The notes below the pieces were generated by a model that saw nothing but the letters and a program-made list of their open reading frames with translations, was not told the origin of the DNA and searched no databases. A stretch of DNA of 64,000 nt from CAWCUZ01 sp963798795 (GTDB taxonomy: Bacteria > Acidobacteriota > Vicinamibacteria > Vicinamibacterales > SCN-69-37): contig CAWCUZ010000001.1 in NCBI GenBank assembly GCA_963798795.1, positions 186,001 through 250,000 on the forward strand. Direction: 5' to 3'. Of this stretch, positions 15,310 through 25,043 are shown one piece after another (positions within the stretch are counted from its first letter, which is position 1; each line of letters begins with the position of its first letter). The position numbers and the translations under genes are program-made.

Positions 15310-18300
15310 CTATTTGATCGTAATCCCAGCCACCCCCGCCCGTTGTGCCGCGGCGTTGAACGCGGCGACGTCGGTCGTGAGCACCGTGTTCACCCTGCTC
15401 ATCATCTGCTCGTACTCCGGCTTCAGGTCGGCGTAGCGTTCGCGCACCGGCGACCCCAGCTTGCGCTCGGTCCCGATGATGTTCGAATAGAGCGCGACGA
15501 GCTGGTTGTCGAGCCGGCCCGGGAAGTTGAGCGCGTCCTGCCTGGCCTCGCCCTGGAGCTGCGTGATGTCGCCTTCGACGGCCACGAGCTTGTCGGTGAG
15601 GGTCTTGGTGGCGCCCGCCAGCGCCGGCGTCTTCTTGGCGATGTCCGCGGCCTGCTGCTTGGCGTCGCGCATCTGGCCAGCTTGTCGTACAGCTTCTTGA
15701 TCCAGCCGCCGACGTCCATCGCCATGCTTCAACTGCTCGGCGCCCTCGGCGTCGGTCATCGGGGGCTGGAAGCGCGGGTCCGGGTCAGGCGGAACGTCTG
15801 CGCCTGCGACCAGCGTCCGCTGAGACCTTGACCGTGTAGATGCCGGGCGCGGCCTTCGGGCCGCCGCCGCCGCCGCCCCACATCACGATGCGCGGCGGGA
15901 TGTGAAAGGCGGCGGCAACGCGGCATTCCAGACGACCTGGTTGAGCCCGGCGTGCGCCGGCGCCTGCGGCCCGCCGCCGAATCCGCCGCGGCCACGCCCG
16001 CCGCCACGCCGCCGCCGCCCCGGCCGCCGCCACCGCCGCGTCCGCCGCGGCCGCCCCGGCCGCCGCGCCGGCGGATCGGGCACGGAGGGCGGCCGGCGCG
16101 GTGCCCGTGCCAGGCTGGCCAGTCGCGGTGAAGACGACCTCGCCCGATGCGTCCTGACCTGCACGGTCACGGGCGCCGTCGGCTTGTCCTTGAACCAGTA
16201 GTAGAACGTCGGGCAGCTGCGCCCGCCCTGGCGGTAGGCGTCGGCCGGCTTGAACAGCGCGGCCGGTCAGCTGCCCGCGTCGGCTTGAGCCTGCTCGACG
16301 ACCGGCAGGTCGTCCAGGATCCAGAACGCCCGGCCCTCGGTGGCGACGATCAGGTCGTGGCGATAGATCTTGAGGTCCATGATCGGCGACGCGGGCAGGT
16401 TCTGCTGGAAGGGCTGCCAGTGTCCGCCGTCGTCGAACGAGACGTACATCCCGTACTCGGTGCCGGCGAAGAGCAGCCCGGGCCGGTCCGGATCCTCGCG
16501 GACCACGCGGATGAAGTGGCCGGCGGGGATGCCGTTGGTGCCGTCGGCGATGCGCTTCCACGTCTGGCCGTAGTCGTTGGTCCGATAGACGTACGGCGTG
16601 AAGTCGTCGAGCATGTAGCGGTACACGGAGACGATCGCGTGGCCGGCGTTCTTCGGCGACAGGTCGATGACGTTGACCGTGCTCCACTCCGGCAGCCCCG
16701 GCGGCGTGATGTTCTGCCAGGTCTTGCCGTTGTCGCGCGACAGGTGGACGAGGCCGTCGTCGCTGCCCGCCCACAGCAGGCCCGGGCGTGACCGGCGATT
16801 CCTCGAACGCGAAGATCGTGCCGTAGCACCTCGACGCCGGTGCTGTCGCGCGTGATGCCCTTGCCGCCCGAGAAGTCCTGCTTCGCCTTGTCGTTGCGCG
16901 TGAGGTCGCGGGCTGATCGTCTCCCACGTCTGGCCGCCGTCGGTCGTGCCGATGCACGAACTGCGACGTGATGTAGACGACGTCGGGGTTGTGCGGCGAC
17001 AGCCGGATCGGCGCGTTCCACTGAAAGCGGTATTTCATGTCGGCCGCGCGCTGCCCGGTCTCCTCGTCGGCGTAGACGCGGACGTTCTCGGTGATGCCCG
17101 CGCGCGGTCCATGCGTGTGATGGTCGCCGCCGTAGTTGCCCGCGTAGATGATGTTCGGCGTCGCGCGGGTCGACCGCGATGTAGCCGCTCTCGCCGCCGC
17201 CGACGCCGTAGGTCTCGCCGTTGTTGGTGCTCGGCACCGCGATGCGTGCTGTTGTCCTGCTGCGCGCCGTAGACCCAGTACGGCCAGCGGTGTCGGTCTC
17301 GATGCGGTAGATCTCGGCCGTCGGCTGGTTGTCCTGCGTCGACCAGGTGGCCCGCCGTTCGAGCGAGATGCTGGCGCCGCCGTCGTTCGACTCGATGATG
17401 GTCTTGTTGTTCGTCGGGTTGATCCACAAGTCGTGGTTGTCGCCGTGCGAGCGGATGCCGGCGGCGCCGAATGTCTTGCCGCCGTCGGTCGACTTGTACG
17501 TGCCGGTGTTCAGCGCGTAGACGGTGTCGGGCTCGCTGCGGGTCGGCGTAAATGTGCGTGTAGTAGAACGCGCGCTGCTGGAGGTTGCGCGCGTCGTAGA
17601 TGCGCGTCCAGGTCGTCGCCGCCGTCATCGGAGCGGAACACGCCGCCCTGGTCGTCGCCGGCCTCGATCGAGTGCATAGACTCGCCGCGGATCGGCCGCC
17701 GACATCGACACGCCGATGCTTGCCGACCATCGCGCCGTGCGGCAGGCCGTTCGTCAGCCTCGTCCAGTGGTCGCCGCCGTCGGTCGTGCGGTACAGGCCG
17801 CCTTCGACGCTACCCGAGTCGATCGACCACGGCTTGCGTTCGACGGTCCACATCGCCGCAAAGACTACGTTCGGATTCTTGACGTCCATCGACAGGTCGA
17901 TGGCGCCGGTGTGGTCGCTGACCTTCAGGACCTGCTCCCACGTCGGCCGCCGTCCTTCGTGCGATACACGCCGCGCTCGGGATTGGCGCCGAAAATGTCG
18001 CCCACCGCCGCGACGTACGCGATGTCGGGGTTCTGCGGATGGATGCGGATGCGCCCGATCAGGCCCGCTTTCTCGAGACCGATGTGCGTCCACGTCTTGC
18101 CGGCGTCCGTCGACTTGTAGACGCCGTCACCGTTCGACACGTTGCCGCGCGGATCAGGCCGATCCGGTGCCGACGTACACGATATTCGGGTTGGAGTCGG
18201 CCACGGCAATGGCCCCGATCGAGCCGACGCCGATCTGGCCGTCGGTCATCGGTTCCCAGGTCTCGCCGGCATCGCCGGTTTTCCACACTCCGCCGGCGCT

Positions 18301-18525
18301 CCCCATGTAGTAGGTTTGCGGGTCGGACGGGATGCCCGCCACGGCCGTGACGCGGCCGCCGCGGCTGAACACCGTCAGGGGGCGATAGAAGAGGTCGCTC
18401 AGCACAGCCGTGCCGGGCGTGCTCTGTGCCACGCCGCGCGCGGCGCCGAGCGGCAGCGTCAGGGCGGCGACGACTAGCGTGGCGGCCAGCGCAAACAGCC
18501 CGAGATGTCGACGGGATTTCGCCAT
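15310..18525 (-). pseudogene. Large secreted VPS10/BNR-repeat glycosyl-hydrolase-like protein, heavily frameshifted
   Basis: A protein of about 1,050 residues broken by a dozen or more single-base shifts. It begins at ATG 18525 (GGAGG upstream) with a signal peptide (LALAATLVVAALTLPLGAAR-like region), then BNR/VPS10 propeller blades: GGVWKTGDAGETWEPMTDGQ, VYKSTDAGKTWTHIGLEKAG, GLYRTTDGGDHWTRLTNGLP and MYVSFDDGGHWQPFQQNLP, and ends with a helical tail (LTDKLVAVEGDITQLQGEAR, KPEYEQMMSRVNTVL). This matches the large propeller proteins annotated as glycosyl hydrolases in Acidobacteriota; the enzymatic role is unproven. The shifts occur evenly, including in conserved blades, which favours sequence errors. 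Confidence 0.85.
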
Positions 18526-18813
18526 GGGACTTCCTCCGTGCGGGCCCGTCCGCGGCGCGGGCCGCAGAAGGGGATCGGGTGAGGGTATCTGACCGAGGCA
18601 GGCTTCTTCAACTGCGGCCGGTCGCAGCAACGCCCGGAGGCGTCCTCCCCGCCTCGTTTCGACGCTGTTTCCGGGTGTGTCCGGAAAAATGGCACCAGGC
18701 CGGAGGGCGGGATGTCCTGCGCCGGGCTGGCCGGGCTCCAGCGGCTCGGCCGTCGCTGGTCCCGAGTTTGCTTTTCTCCAAGCCATGTGACTGAGTTTGA
18801 TGGGAGGCCACCA

Positions 18814-19791
18814 ATGAAGATGACTTTTCGAGGTTCGTTTGCCGCAGGTGTCGTTGCCGCGGCCGTCGGCGGGCTGTGTCTGACGGTCGGCGCCTGGACC
18901 GTGGACGCGCGCGCGCAGGTGCTGCGGCGCAACCAGCCGACGACCGGCCAGAGCGTCAACTACGCGCGCCCCGACGCGGAACTGATTACCACCCGGCTCT
19001 ACGAGGCGCTGCTGGACCGGCAGCCGAATTCGGCCGAGCAGAGCGCGTCGGTCGCCGATCTGCAGCGAGGCCGCCTCCCGATCCGCGTGAACCAGATCGT
19101 GCAGAGTCCGGAGTTCCGCAAGCGCGTCGCGCAGTTGCAGCCGTCCCAGGTGCTCGACCAGATCTATCAAGGATTCCTCGGTCGCAATCCGGATACGTCC
19201 GGCACGCAGGGCTTCCTGCCGATGATCGAGAAGAAGCAGTACGCCAACGTCGTGATGGCGCTCGTGAGCTCGGAGGAATTCGCCGGCAAGCTCACCAACG
19301 AGCCGAGCGGCTCGACGATCAGCAGCGTGTCGGACAGTGTGGCGGCGTCATGCCAGGAACAGGTGGTCGAGAAGGTCCGGAACGACCTGTCCGGCATCCT
19401 GCTGCTGAAGTTCGATTCGGCCACCGGGTCGGGCGGCAACGTCGAGGGCACCGCCACCGACGTCATCGACGGGAACCGCAAGCTGCACTACTCGTGCAAC
19501 GGCGGCGCGTCGTTCAACTACGAGGACGGGCGGCAGGCCCGGTCCGCCCCGACCAGCGGCGACTTCCCATCGGCCGACGTCCGCAATTGCCAGAACGATG
19601 TCCAGGGCAAGGTGCGGAACGAGCGCAGCGGGATCGGCGTGGAGTTCGAGTCAGCCGGCCTCCTGGCCGACCACTCGGTGCGCGGCCTCGGCTTCGAGAA
19701 GAAGTCGAACGGCGAGGGCGGCCAGAACTTCATGTACACGTGCCAGATGAGCGGCACCAACGTGCAGTCGTCCAGCTACCGCTGGCGCTGA
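18814..19791 (+). CDS. Secreted protein with DUF4214-like repeats
   Basis: 325 residues. ATG 18814 follows GGGAGG by six bases. A signal peptide ends near VDARAQ. Residues about 50-150 carry two DUF4214-like helical repeats: TRLYEALLDRQPNS with VQSPEFRKRVA, then DQIYQGFLGRNPDTSG with LVSSEEFAGKL. This pattern occurs in surface and cell-adhesion proteins. The second half has two related units, each with a cysteine pair (ASCQEQVVEKVRNDLSGI and RNCQNDVQGKVRNERSGI), which look like an internal duplication and are not assigned to a family. Upstream, 18526-18813 holds no gene; I see no clear promoter there. Confidence 0.7.
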   Translation: MKMTFRGSFAAGVVAAAVGGLCLTVGAWTVDARAQVLRRNQPTTGQSVNYARPDAELITTRLYEALLDRQPNSAEQSASVADLQRGRLPIRVNQIVQSPEFRKRVAQLQPSQVLDQIYQGFLGRNPDTSGTQGFLPMIEKKQYANVVMALVSSEEFAGKLTNEPSGSTISSVSDSVAASCQEQVVEKVRNDLSGILLLKFDSATGSGGNVEGTATDVIDGNRKLHYSCNGGASFNYEDGRQARSAPTSGDFPSADVRNCQNDVQGKVRNERSGIGVEFESAGLLADHSVRGLGFEKKSNGEGGQNFMYTCQMSGTNVQSSSYRWR

Positions 19792-19815
19792 CGCGGCGGA
19801 AGACAGAAGGCGGAA

Positions 19816-19870
19816 GACAGAAGGCAGAAGGCAGAAGGCAGAAACGTGCTTCTGTCTTCTGTCTTCTGTC
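19816..19870. terminator. AGAAGGC/AGAAGAC repeat hairpin between convergent genes
   Basis: GACAGAAGGCAGAAGGCAGAAG (19816-19837 by position) can pair with the CTTCTGTC-type run at 19849-19870 with only G-U wobbles, an 11-base loop between. It follows the DUF4214-like gene and overlaps the stop of the TonB receptor gene on the other strand by two bases. Likely a bidirectional terminator. Confidence 0.65.
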
Positions 19871-21863
19871 ACCATCGCCACGTCAGCTTGCCGTAGCCGC
19901 TCCGCCGGACTTCAACGTTCCCCACCGACCCGCCTGAAAACTCGAGATGGTGGGCGTCGAACAGATCCTGGCCGATGATGGCGAGGTCCAGACGCGGCGT
20001 GACGTGCCAGGCCAGCTGGGTGTCGGCCGTGGCGTAGGCCGGAACACGGTCCAGCGGCAGTTCGGAGACGTACCGGAACACGACATCGAGGTCCACATTG
20101 GCCGGCAGATCCATCGACGACTGCATCTGCACCTGGTGGTGCGGGCTCAGCTTTTCGCCGCGTGCTTCCTGTGACGCATCCTGGCCGTCCGCATTGCGCG
20201 TGAGCTGGATCCGGAGAAACGAGTAGTTGGCCGTCCACCGCCACCACGGCGCGAGACGCAGGTCCGACGTGAGCTCCGCGCCGTAGCTCGAACCATGCAG
20301 GCCGTTCGCGAAGATGAGCGGCAGGACGAGGTGCGCCGGCGCGGGCGTCTCCTCCACGAAGAGCGGGAACGTCTGCGTGCTCAGCACGTCGCGGTGACGG
20401 TTGTAGAAGCTCGAGACCGTGACGTACCAGCGGCGATCCGGCTGCACGTGGTAGCCCAGTTCGTACCCGACCAGCTTTTCCGACTCGAAGTCGGCGTTCG
20501 GCAGCAGCCGCAGGAAGAGCGGAAGCCGTGGATCGAGCGAGGTGGTGAGCGTCAGGTCCTGCTCGACGCGCGAGGGCGTGCGCACCGCGCGGGCAACCGA
20601 CGCGACGATCGAGTGGCGCGGGCGCGGCGTCCACACCATCCGGGCGCTCGGCTGCCAGTTGAAGTCGCTGTAGTCGTTGTGCTCGGCCTTGACGCCGACC
20701 GCCACGCGGAGCCGATCGGGGACGAACGCGATCTCGTCCTGGAGAAAGCCGCTGAAGATGTGGTCGGTCTGGTCCTCGGGCGTAAAGCTCAAGGTCCGGC
20801 TGGCCGTCGTGTCGCCCGCCGACAGGCGGTAGCCGGCGCCCCACGTGAAACTCTGCTGCGCCATCGGCGTGAACGTGTGCTGGAAGTCGACGTCCGCAGT
20901 ATTCCGATGCTCCGCGAAATTGAGCTCTTCGCGGTTCGTGCGGTCGAGCGCCGCTTGCAGCCGGAAGGTGCCGGTCCGGCCTGCCGGGCCGCTCCAGGTC
21001 GCCACGAGGTCGCCCCCCGACAGGTCATTCGTCCTGTCGTCCGGGATCGATCCGGCGGGTGAATACTCGGTCCGGATGGCGCGCGCGCCGATGGCCGCGT
21101 CGTAGCCGCTCCCCTGCAGCGTGACCAGGCGGCTCCGGCTGTCCGTCCAGTCCACGCGGAAGCCGGCCTGCCCCATCCGCCAGTCGTCGAAGTTCGCGCC
21201 GTCCGCATGGAACTCGGGGGCTCGGTCCTGGAACTTGCCGTAGACCCGGTAGAAGAGCCGGTCGCCGTGCGCACCGCCGTAGCGGGCCGTGGTCAGCGTG
21301 TTCAGCGTGGATCCGGCGAACGCGCGCGCCTCGCCGCCCTGCGTGGCGCTGGCGGGTTTGGTGATGATGTTGATGATCCCCGTGACGGCGTTGGCGCCCC
21401 ACAGCGTTCCCCCGGGACCGCGGATGACCTCGATGCGATCGATGTCGTCGAGCGGCAGGTCCTGCACCTCCCAGTAGGTGCCGGCGAAGAGCGTCGAATA
21501 GACCGCGCGGCCGTCGATCAGCACGAGCATCGACCGCGCCAGCCGATCCGCGAAGCCCCGGATGCCGATGGCCCAGGTGCTCGAGTCGATCCGCGCCACC
21601 TGGACGCCCGGCGCCAGCCGCAGCGCTTCCGGAATCGACGTCGCGCCCGATCGGCGGATGTCTTCCGCGGTGATCACGTACACCGCCGCCGGCGTGAGAC
21701 TGCTCGGCTCCGGTACGCGCGTGACCGTCGTGACCTCGATCTGCATCAGATCTTCGAGGCTGAGCAGGCGAAGATCCTGACCGGAGGACTGAGCCGCGCT
21801 GGCGCGGGGAAGGACGACGAGACAGCAGGTCAGCAGAAGCGCGACATGACGCAGCATCGGCAC
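19869..21863 (-). CDS. TonB-dependent outer-membrane receptor
   Basis: 664 residues, complete. Signal peptide (LLLTCCLVVLPRASAAQ), then the plug: SLEDLMQIEVTTVTRVPEPS, ITAEDIRRSGATSIPEALRL, GVQVARIDSSTWAIGIRGF, DRIEVIRGPGGTLWGANAV and TGIINIITKPA. A barrel of about 500 residues with long loops follows, ending GKLTWRW. No N-terminal STN signalling domain is present. Uptake of siderophores, vitamin B12 or sugars is possible; the ligand cannot be told and no transporter genes are adjacent. The 269 bases upstream contain a strong hairpin (21966-22000) that could be regulatory. Confidence 0.92.
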   Translation of the reverse strand: MPMLRHVALLLTCCLVVLPRASAAQSSGQDLRLLSLEDLMQIEVTTVTRVPEPSSLTPAAVYVITAEDIRRSGATSIPEALRLAPGVQVARIDSSTWAIGIRGFADRLARSMLVLIDGRAVYSTLFAGTYWEVQDLPLDDIDRIEVIRGPGGTLWGANAVTGIINIITKPASATQGGEARAFAGSTLNTLTTARYGGAHGDRLFYRVYGKFQDRAPEFHADGANFDDWRMGQAGFRVDWTDSRSRLVTLQGSGYDAAIGARAIRTEYSPAGSIPDDRTNDLSGGDLVATWSGPAGRTGTFRLQAALDRTNREELNFAEHRNTADVDFQHTFTPMAQQSFTWGAGYRLSAGDTTASRTLSFTPEDQTDHIFSGFLQDEIAFVPDRLRVAVGVKAEHNDYSDFNWQPSARMVWTPRPRHSIVASVARAVRTPSRVEQDLTLTTSLDPRLPLFLRLLPNADFESEKLVGYELGYHVQPDRRWYVTVSSFYNRHRDVLSTQTFPLFVEETPAPAHLVLPLIFANGLHGSSYGAELTSDLRLAPWWRWTANYSFLRIQLTRNADGQDASQEARGEKLSPHHQVQMQSSMDLPANVDLDVVFRYVSELPLDRVPAYATADTQLAWHVTPRLDLAIIGQDLFDAHHLEFSGGSVGNVEVRRSGYGKLTWRW

Positions 21864-21965
21864 GCGATACGACGGGGAGCGTGTGACTCTAGCGGCATCT
21901 GACGGACAGGCTGGACATGAATTGTAGGCGTCGCGCGCGCGTGAAACAACGGCGCAAATTGCGAT

Positions 21966-22000
21966 CGCGCGAGGTGTAGCGGGGCGCTACATCTCGCGCG
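21966..22000. promoter_or_regulatory. 15-bp inverted repeat upstream of the TonB receptor
   Basis: CGCGCGAGGTGTAGC (21966-21980), loop GGGGC, then GCTACATCTCGCGCG (21986-22000): one G-T mismatch in 15 bp. It lies about 100 bases before the receptor start in the otherwise gene-free stretch 21864-22132. It may be an operator or an RNA hairpin; no known riboswitch was recognised. Confidence 0.4.
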
Positions 22001-22132
22001 GCGCGGCGGCCCGGAGTCTGAGCAGAGTCGGGGCCTGTCCCCCGGTTTCAGGGACTGACCCGGTGGCCCGTTCGAAGTGATCGCGTGAAGCGAGTGCGGT
22101 CGGCAAGGGACGAAGTCCCCCCGAAGAGAATT

Positions 22133-22209
22133 TGGTCGGGGCGAGTGGATTTGAACCACCGACCCCTCGGTCCCGAACCGAGTGCTCTACCAGGCTGAGC
22201 CACGCCCCG
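22133..22209 (-). tRNA. tRNA-Pro, anticodon CGG
   Basis: 77 bases with encoded CCA. Acceptor CGGGGCG/CGCCCCG, D-arm TGGCTCAGCCTGGTAGAGC, anticodon stem-loop CTCGG-TTCGGGA-CCGAG giving CGG, and T-arm with TTCAAAT. Reads CCG, a frequent codon in this GC-rich genome. Confidence 0.96.
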
Positions 22210-22243
22210 ACAACCTGACTAGTCTACCCCAACCCGCGGTGCG

Positions 22244-23020
22244 CTACGGGGTCACCGCCTTGGCACCGGGCGCCGAACCGAGCCCCTGCGTGAGGAGCTC
22301 GACGGTCGCCAGGGCGCCGTGATCGGTGAGGTCGGGCTGGAGCGGCGTCACCGAGACGAAGCCGTCGCGCACGGCCTGGTGGTCCGACCGGTCGTGCGGC
22401 TCCCATTCGTCCTGGGCTTCCTCGATCCAGAAATAGGGCCGCTGGCGGGGGTCCAGGCGCTGGTCGACCTTGGTGATGTGGTTGCGCTTGGCCTGCACCG
22501 TGGCGCGCATGCCGCGGATCTTGCCGATCGGCACGTTGATGTTCAGGAAGGTGCGCGAAGCGAGCGGCTTTTCGAGCAGCCGGGCACCGAGCGCCGCCGC
22601 GACCGCCGCCGCCGGGCCGAAGTCCCATTCGCCGCGCGTGAACTGGAGCGACATCGCAATGGCCTGGTGCCCGAGCAGCGCCCCTTCCAGCGCGCCGGCC
22701 ACCGTGCCCGAATACGTCACGTCGTCGCCGATGTTCAGCCCCTTGTTGATGCCGGACACGACCAGGTCGGGCGCGCCTTCGAGCACTTCTTCGATGCCGA
22801 TGTTGACGCAATCGGTCGGCGTACCGTCGACGGCATACATCCGTTCGCCCATCTTTTCGAGCCGCAGCGGCCGGCGGAGCGTCAGCGCGTGGCCCACCGC
22901 GCTCGCCTCGGTCTGCGGCGCCACGATCGTCACTTCGCCGAGCGGCCGCAGCGCGGCCGCGAGTGCCTCGATGCCCGGTGAGAAGTACCCGTCGTCGTTG
23001 GTGACGAGAATGCGGCGCAT
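22244..23020 (-). CDS. surE: 5'/3'-nucleotidase SurE
   Basis: 258 residues. Removes phosphate from nucleoside monophosphates, a stress-survival enzyme. The metal-binding N-terminus ILVTNDDGYFSPGIEAL is intact, with AVDGTPTDCVNIGIEEVL, LVVSGINKGLNIGDDVTYSGT and VAGALEGALLGHQAIAMS. A TATGAT hexamer on the reverse strand (23032-23037) lies 11 bases before the ATG, suggesting a short leader. Divergent from the P1 peptidase gene; tRNA-Pro follows downstream. Confidence 0.95.
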   Translation of the reverse strand: MRRILVTNDDGYFSPGIEALAAALRPLGEVTIVAPQTEASAVGHALTLRRPLRLEKMGERMYAVDGTPTDCVNIGIEEVLEGAPDLVVSGINKGLNIGDDVTYSGTVAGALEGALLGHQAIAMSLQFTRGEWDFGPAAAVAAALGARLLEKPLASRTFLNINVPIGKIRGMRATVQAKRNHITKVDQRLDPRQRPYFWIEEAQDEWEPHDRSDHQAVRDGFVSVTPLQPDLTDHGALATVELLTQGLGSAPGAKAVTP

Positions 23021-23106
23021 GTGAACACTGGATCATAGCATCGAGTCCGTGCGTCTTCTCCGGGGGGGCCGCGACCGTCCGGCGGCGCGCCGGCGGAGTC
23101 GGGACC

Positions 23107-23112
23107 TATACT
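23107..23112 (+). promoter_or_regulatory. Candidate -10 hexamer of the P1 peptidase gene
   Basis: TATACT, exactly six bases before ATG 23119, with no Shine-Dalgarno between. This spacing would put the transcript start on the A of ATG. Confidence 0.4.
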
Positions 23113-23118
23113 TCGTGG

Positions 23119-24177
23119 ATGACCCGACGGGCCCTGATGCCGCTGCTCCGATCGGCGTCCGTGGTGCTGGCCGGCGGTATGCTGGCTGGCGTGACGTCCG
23201 CCGCGCAGTCCTCCCCTCCCGGCATTACCGACGTCGCCGGGATCCGGGTTGGTCATTTCACGCTGGACGCACGGCCGACCGGCTGCACCGTCGTGCTGGC
23301 GCCGGCCGGCACGGTCGGCGGCGTCGACGTGCGCGGCGGCGCGCCCGGCACGCGGGAAACGGACGTCCTGGCGCCCGACAACCTCGTGCAGATCGTCAAC
23401 GCCGTCGTCTTGTCGGGCGGCAGTGCCTACGGCCTCGACGCGGCGAGCGGCGTGATGCGCTTCCTCGAGGAGCACGAGGTCGGCTTTCCGATCGGCGGCG
23501 GCGTGGTGCCCATCGTGCCGGCCGCCATTCTTTTCGACCTGAACGTCGGCGGGCGGTTCGACATCCGGCCCGACGCGTCGTGCGGGTACCAGGCGGCCGC
23601 GGCGGCGACCGACGGTCGGGTCGCGGAGGGGTCGGTGGGCGCCGGCGCCGGCGCGACCGTCGGCAAACTCCTGGGCGCCTCGCGCGCGATGAAGGGCGGC
23701 GTCGGCACGGCCGCCGTCAACGGGCCGGACGGGCTCGTCGTCGGTGCGCTCGTCGCCGTCAATGCGGTCGGCACGGTCATCGATCCGCGAACCGGCCAGC
23801 CGGTCGCCGGCGTGCGCACGGCCGACGGGCGGTCGCTCGAGGATCCGTTCGCGTTGATCCGGGGCGGCGGGATGCGCGGCACCGCGCTCGCGAACACGAC
23901 GATTGGCGTCGTGGCCACCAACGCGCGCCTGACCAAGGCCGACGCGCTGCGCGTGGCCGAGATGGCGCACGACGGCATCGCGCGCACGATCGTGCCGTCG
24001 CACACGCTCTCCGACGGTGACACGCTCTTCGCGCTCGGCACGGGCACGCTCGCGCGCGCGGCCGACGTGTCGCGCGTCGGCGCGCTGGCCGCCGAGGCGG
24101 TTTCCGAGGCCGTCCTGCGCGCCGTCCGTCTCGCCAAGGGCCTGCCGGGCTACCCGGCGGTTTCCGACCTGCGCTAG
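23119..24177 (+). CDS. P1-family (DmpA/NylC-type) self-processing peptidase
   Basis: 352 residues with an N-terminal signal (LMPLLRSASVVLAGGMLAGV). Family blocks: GITDVAGIRVGHFTL, GTRETDVLAPDNLV, ADVVLSGGSAYGLDAASGVM-like region and VGAGAGATVGKLLG. These enzymes cut themselves to free an N-terminal nucleophile. Here the likely cut is in ALANTTIGVVATNARLTK between Asn259 and Thr260, the Thr type seen in NylC, rather than the Ser type of DmpA. Substrates in the family range from beta-peptides to nylon oligomers; this one is unknown. Confidence 0.85.
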   Translation: MTRRALMPLLRSASVVLAGGMLAGVTSAAQSSPPGITDVAGIRVGHFTLDARPTGCTVVLAPAGTVGGVDVRGGAPGTRETDVLAPDNLVQIVNAVVLSGGSAYGLDAASGVMRFLEEHEVGFPIGGGVVPIVPAAILFDLNVGGRFDIRPDASCGYQAAAAATDGRVAEGSVGAGAGATVGKLLGASRAMKGGVGTAAVNGPDGLVVGALVAVNAVGTVIDPRTGQPVAGVRTADGRSLEDPFALIRGGGMRGTALANTTIGVVATNARLTKADALRVAEMAHDGIARTIVPSHTLSDGDTLFALGTGTLARAADVSRVGALAAEAVSEAVLRAVRLAKGLPGYPAVSDLR

Positions 24178-24181
24178 CCGG

Positions 24182-24892
24182 TCACGGCCGGCCGTCGCGC
24201 GCCCGCGCGAGCGTGATCCGCTCGTAGGCGTAGGCCCCGCCGATGATGACGAAGACTGCGCCGAGCGCGAGCCACCGCGGCAGTTCCCAGCCGATCCAGT
24301 GCATCTGGTGCAGGTACTCGATGATGAGCTTGCCGCCGATCCAGGCGATCACGACGAACGCCGCGTCGACGAGCGCCGGGTAGCGCTGCACGAGCGAAAT
24401 CAACTGCCCCACGACGACGCGCATGGCCACAATGCCGAGGATGCCGCCGCTCAGGACGACCCACAGCTTGGGCGACATGGCGACGGCCACCAGGATCGAA
24501 TCGATCGAGAACGCCAGGTTCACCAGCTCGATCCGGATCACCGTGGCCCAGAACGCCGACAGGCCGAAGAAGGGCTTCGACGGGGGCGGCGTGCGGGCGC
24601 CTCCTGCCTGGCGCCGGTGCCGGAAATGCCCGGCCGCGAGATACAACAGGTACAGGCCGCCGACGAGCTTCACCCACCCGAGCCGGATGAGGTAGACGGC
24701 CAGCAGCGTGGCGACGATTCGGAAGACGAAGGCCCCGACCAGTCCGTAGCTGAGCGCCTTGCGATGCTGCCGCTCGTTGAGCCCCAGCACCATGATGGCC
24801 ATGACGAGCGCGTTGTCCGCGCTCAGCAGGCCTTCCAGCAGCACGAGCAGCGCGACGGTGACGAGGTCGGCCGTCTGAAGGTCGAAATGCAC
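24182..24892 (-). CDS. TerC-family integral membrane protein
   Basis: About 236 residues with seven predicted membrane helices. Conserved TerC motifs with acidic residues inside helices are present: LLEGLLSADNALVMAIMV and ELVNLAFSIDSILVAVAMSP, thought to bind metal. Relatives are linked to tellurite resistance and to manganese export that supports exoenzyme metallation. GTG 24892 is preferred: it has TGAGG nine bases upstream and starts just before the first helix; a longer reading to 25054 would run through the palindrome at 25004-25031. Confidence 0.85.
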   Translation of the reverse strand: MHFDLQTADLVTVALLVLLEGLLSADNALVMAIMVLGLNERQHRKALSYGLVGAFVFRIVATLLAVYLIRLGWVKLVGGLYLLYLAAGHFRHRRQAGGARTPPPSKPFFGLSAFWATVIRIELVNLAFSIDSILVAVAMSPKLWVVLSGGILGIVAMRVVVGQLISLVQRYPALVDAAFVVIAWIGGKLIIEYLHQMHWIGWELPRWLALGAVFVIIGGAYAYERITLARARDGRP

Positions 24893-25003
24893 CGGGGCGA
24901 ACCTCAGTATGGCCGAACGGCGACGCGGCTTTCCACCGCGCGAGTCGGCGCAACTCGTGGCAAGCTGAGGGACGGAGGCGCTCGTGCCCGGGCCTGCCTC
25001 GGA

Positions 25004-25031
25004 GTGGAGCCCCGGGTCTTCAGACCCGGGG
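25004..25031. repeat. GC-rich palindrome, copy 1 (upstream of dnaJ)
   Basis: CCCCGGGTCT, TC, AGACCCGGGG (25010-25031) is a perfect 10-bp palindrome preceded by GTGGAG. The same 28-base element, with one difference, occurs inverted at 33879-33906. It ends 12 bases before ATG 25044 of the DnaJ-like gene, where no clean Shine-Dalgarno is seen apart from its own G-run. Confidence 0.85.
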
Positions 25032-25043
25032 GGCGTTGCATCT

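Noticed and set aside
14425..18525. Genuine gene death of apt and the VPS10-type gene
   Set aside because: Many single-base shifts with conserved protein continuing at once in other frames fit consensus errors better; acyP between them is intact but too short to argue against this.
18526..18813. Riboswitch or small RNA in the gap before the DUF4214-like gene
   Set aside because: Only scattered GC-rich short hairpins are visible, with no recognisable conserved core.
25004..25043. An RNA thermometer controlling dnaJ-clpB
   Set aside because: The hairpin is a 10-bp pure GC-rich stem, too stable to melt at growth temperatures, and a second copy lies between unrelated convergent genes; kept only as a repeat element.
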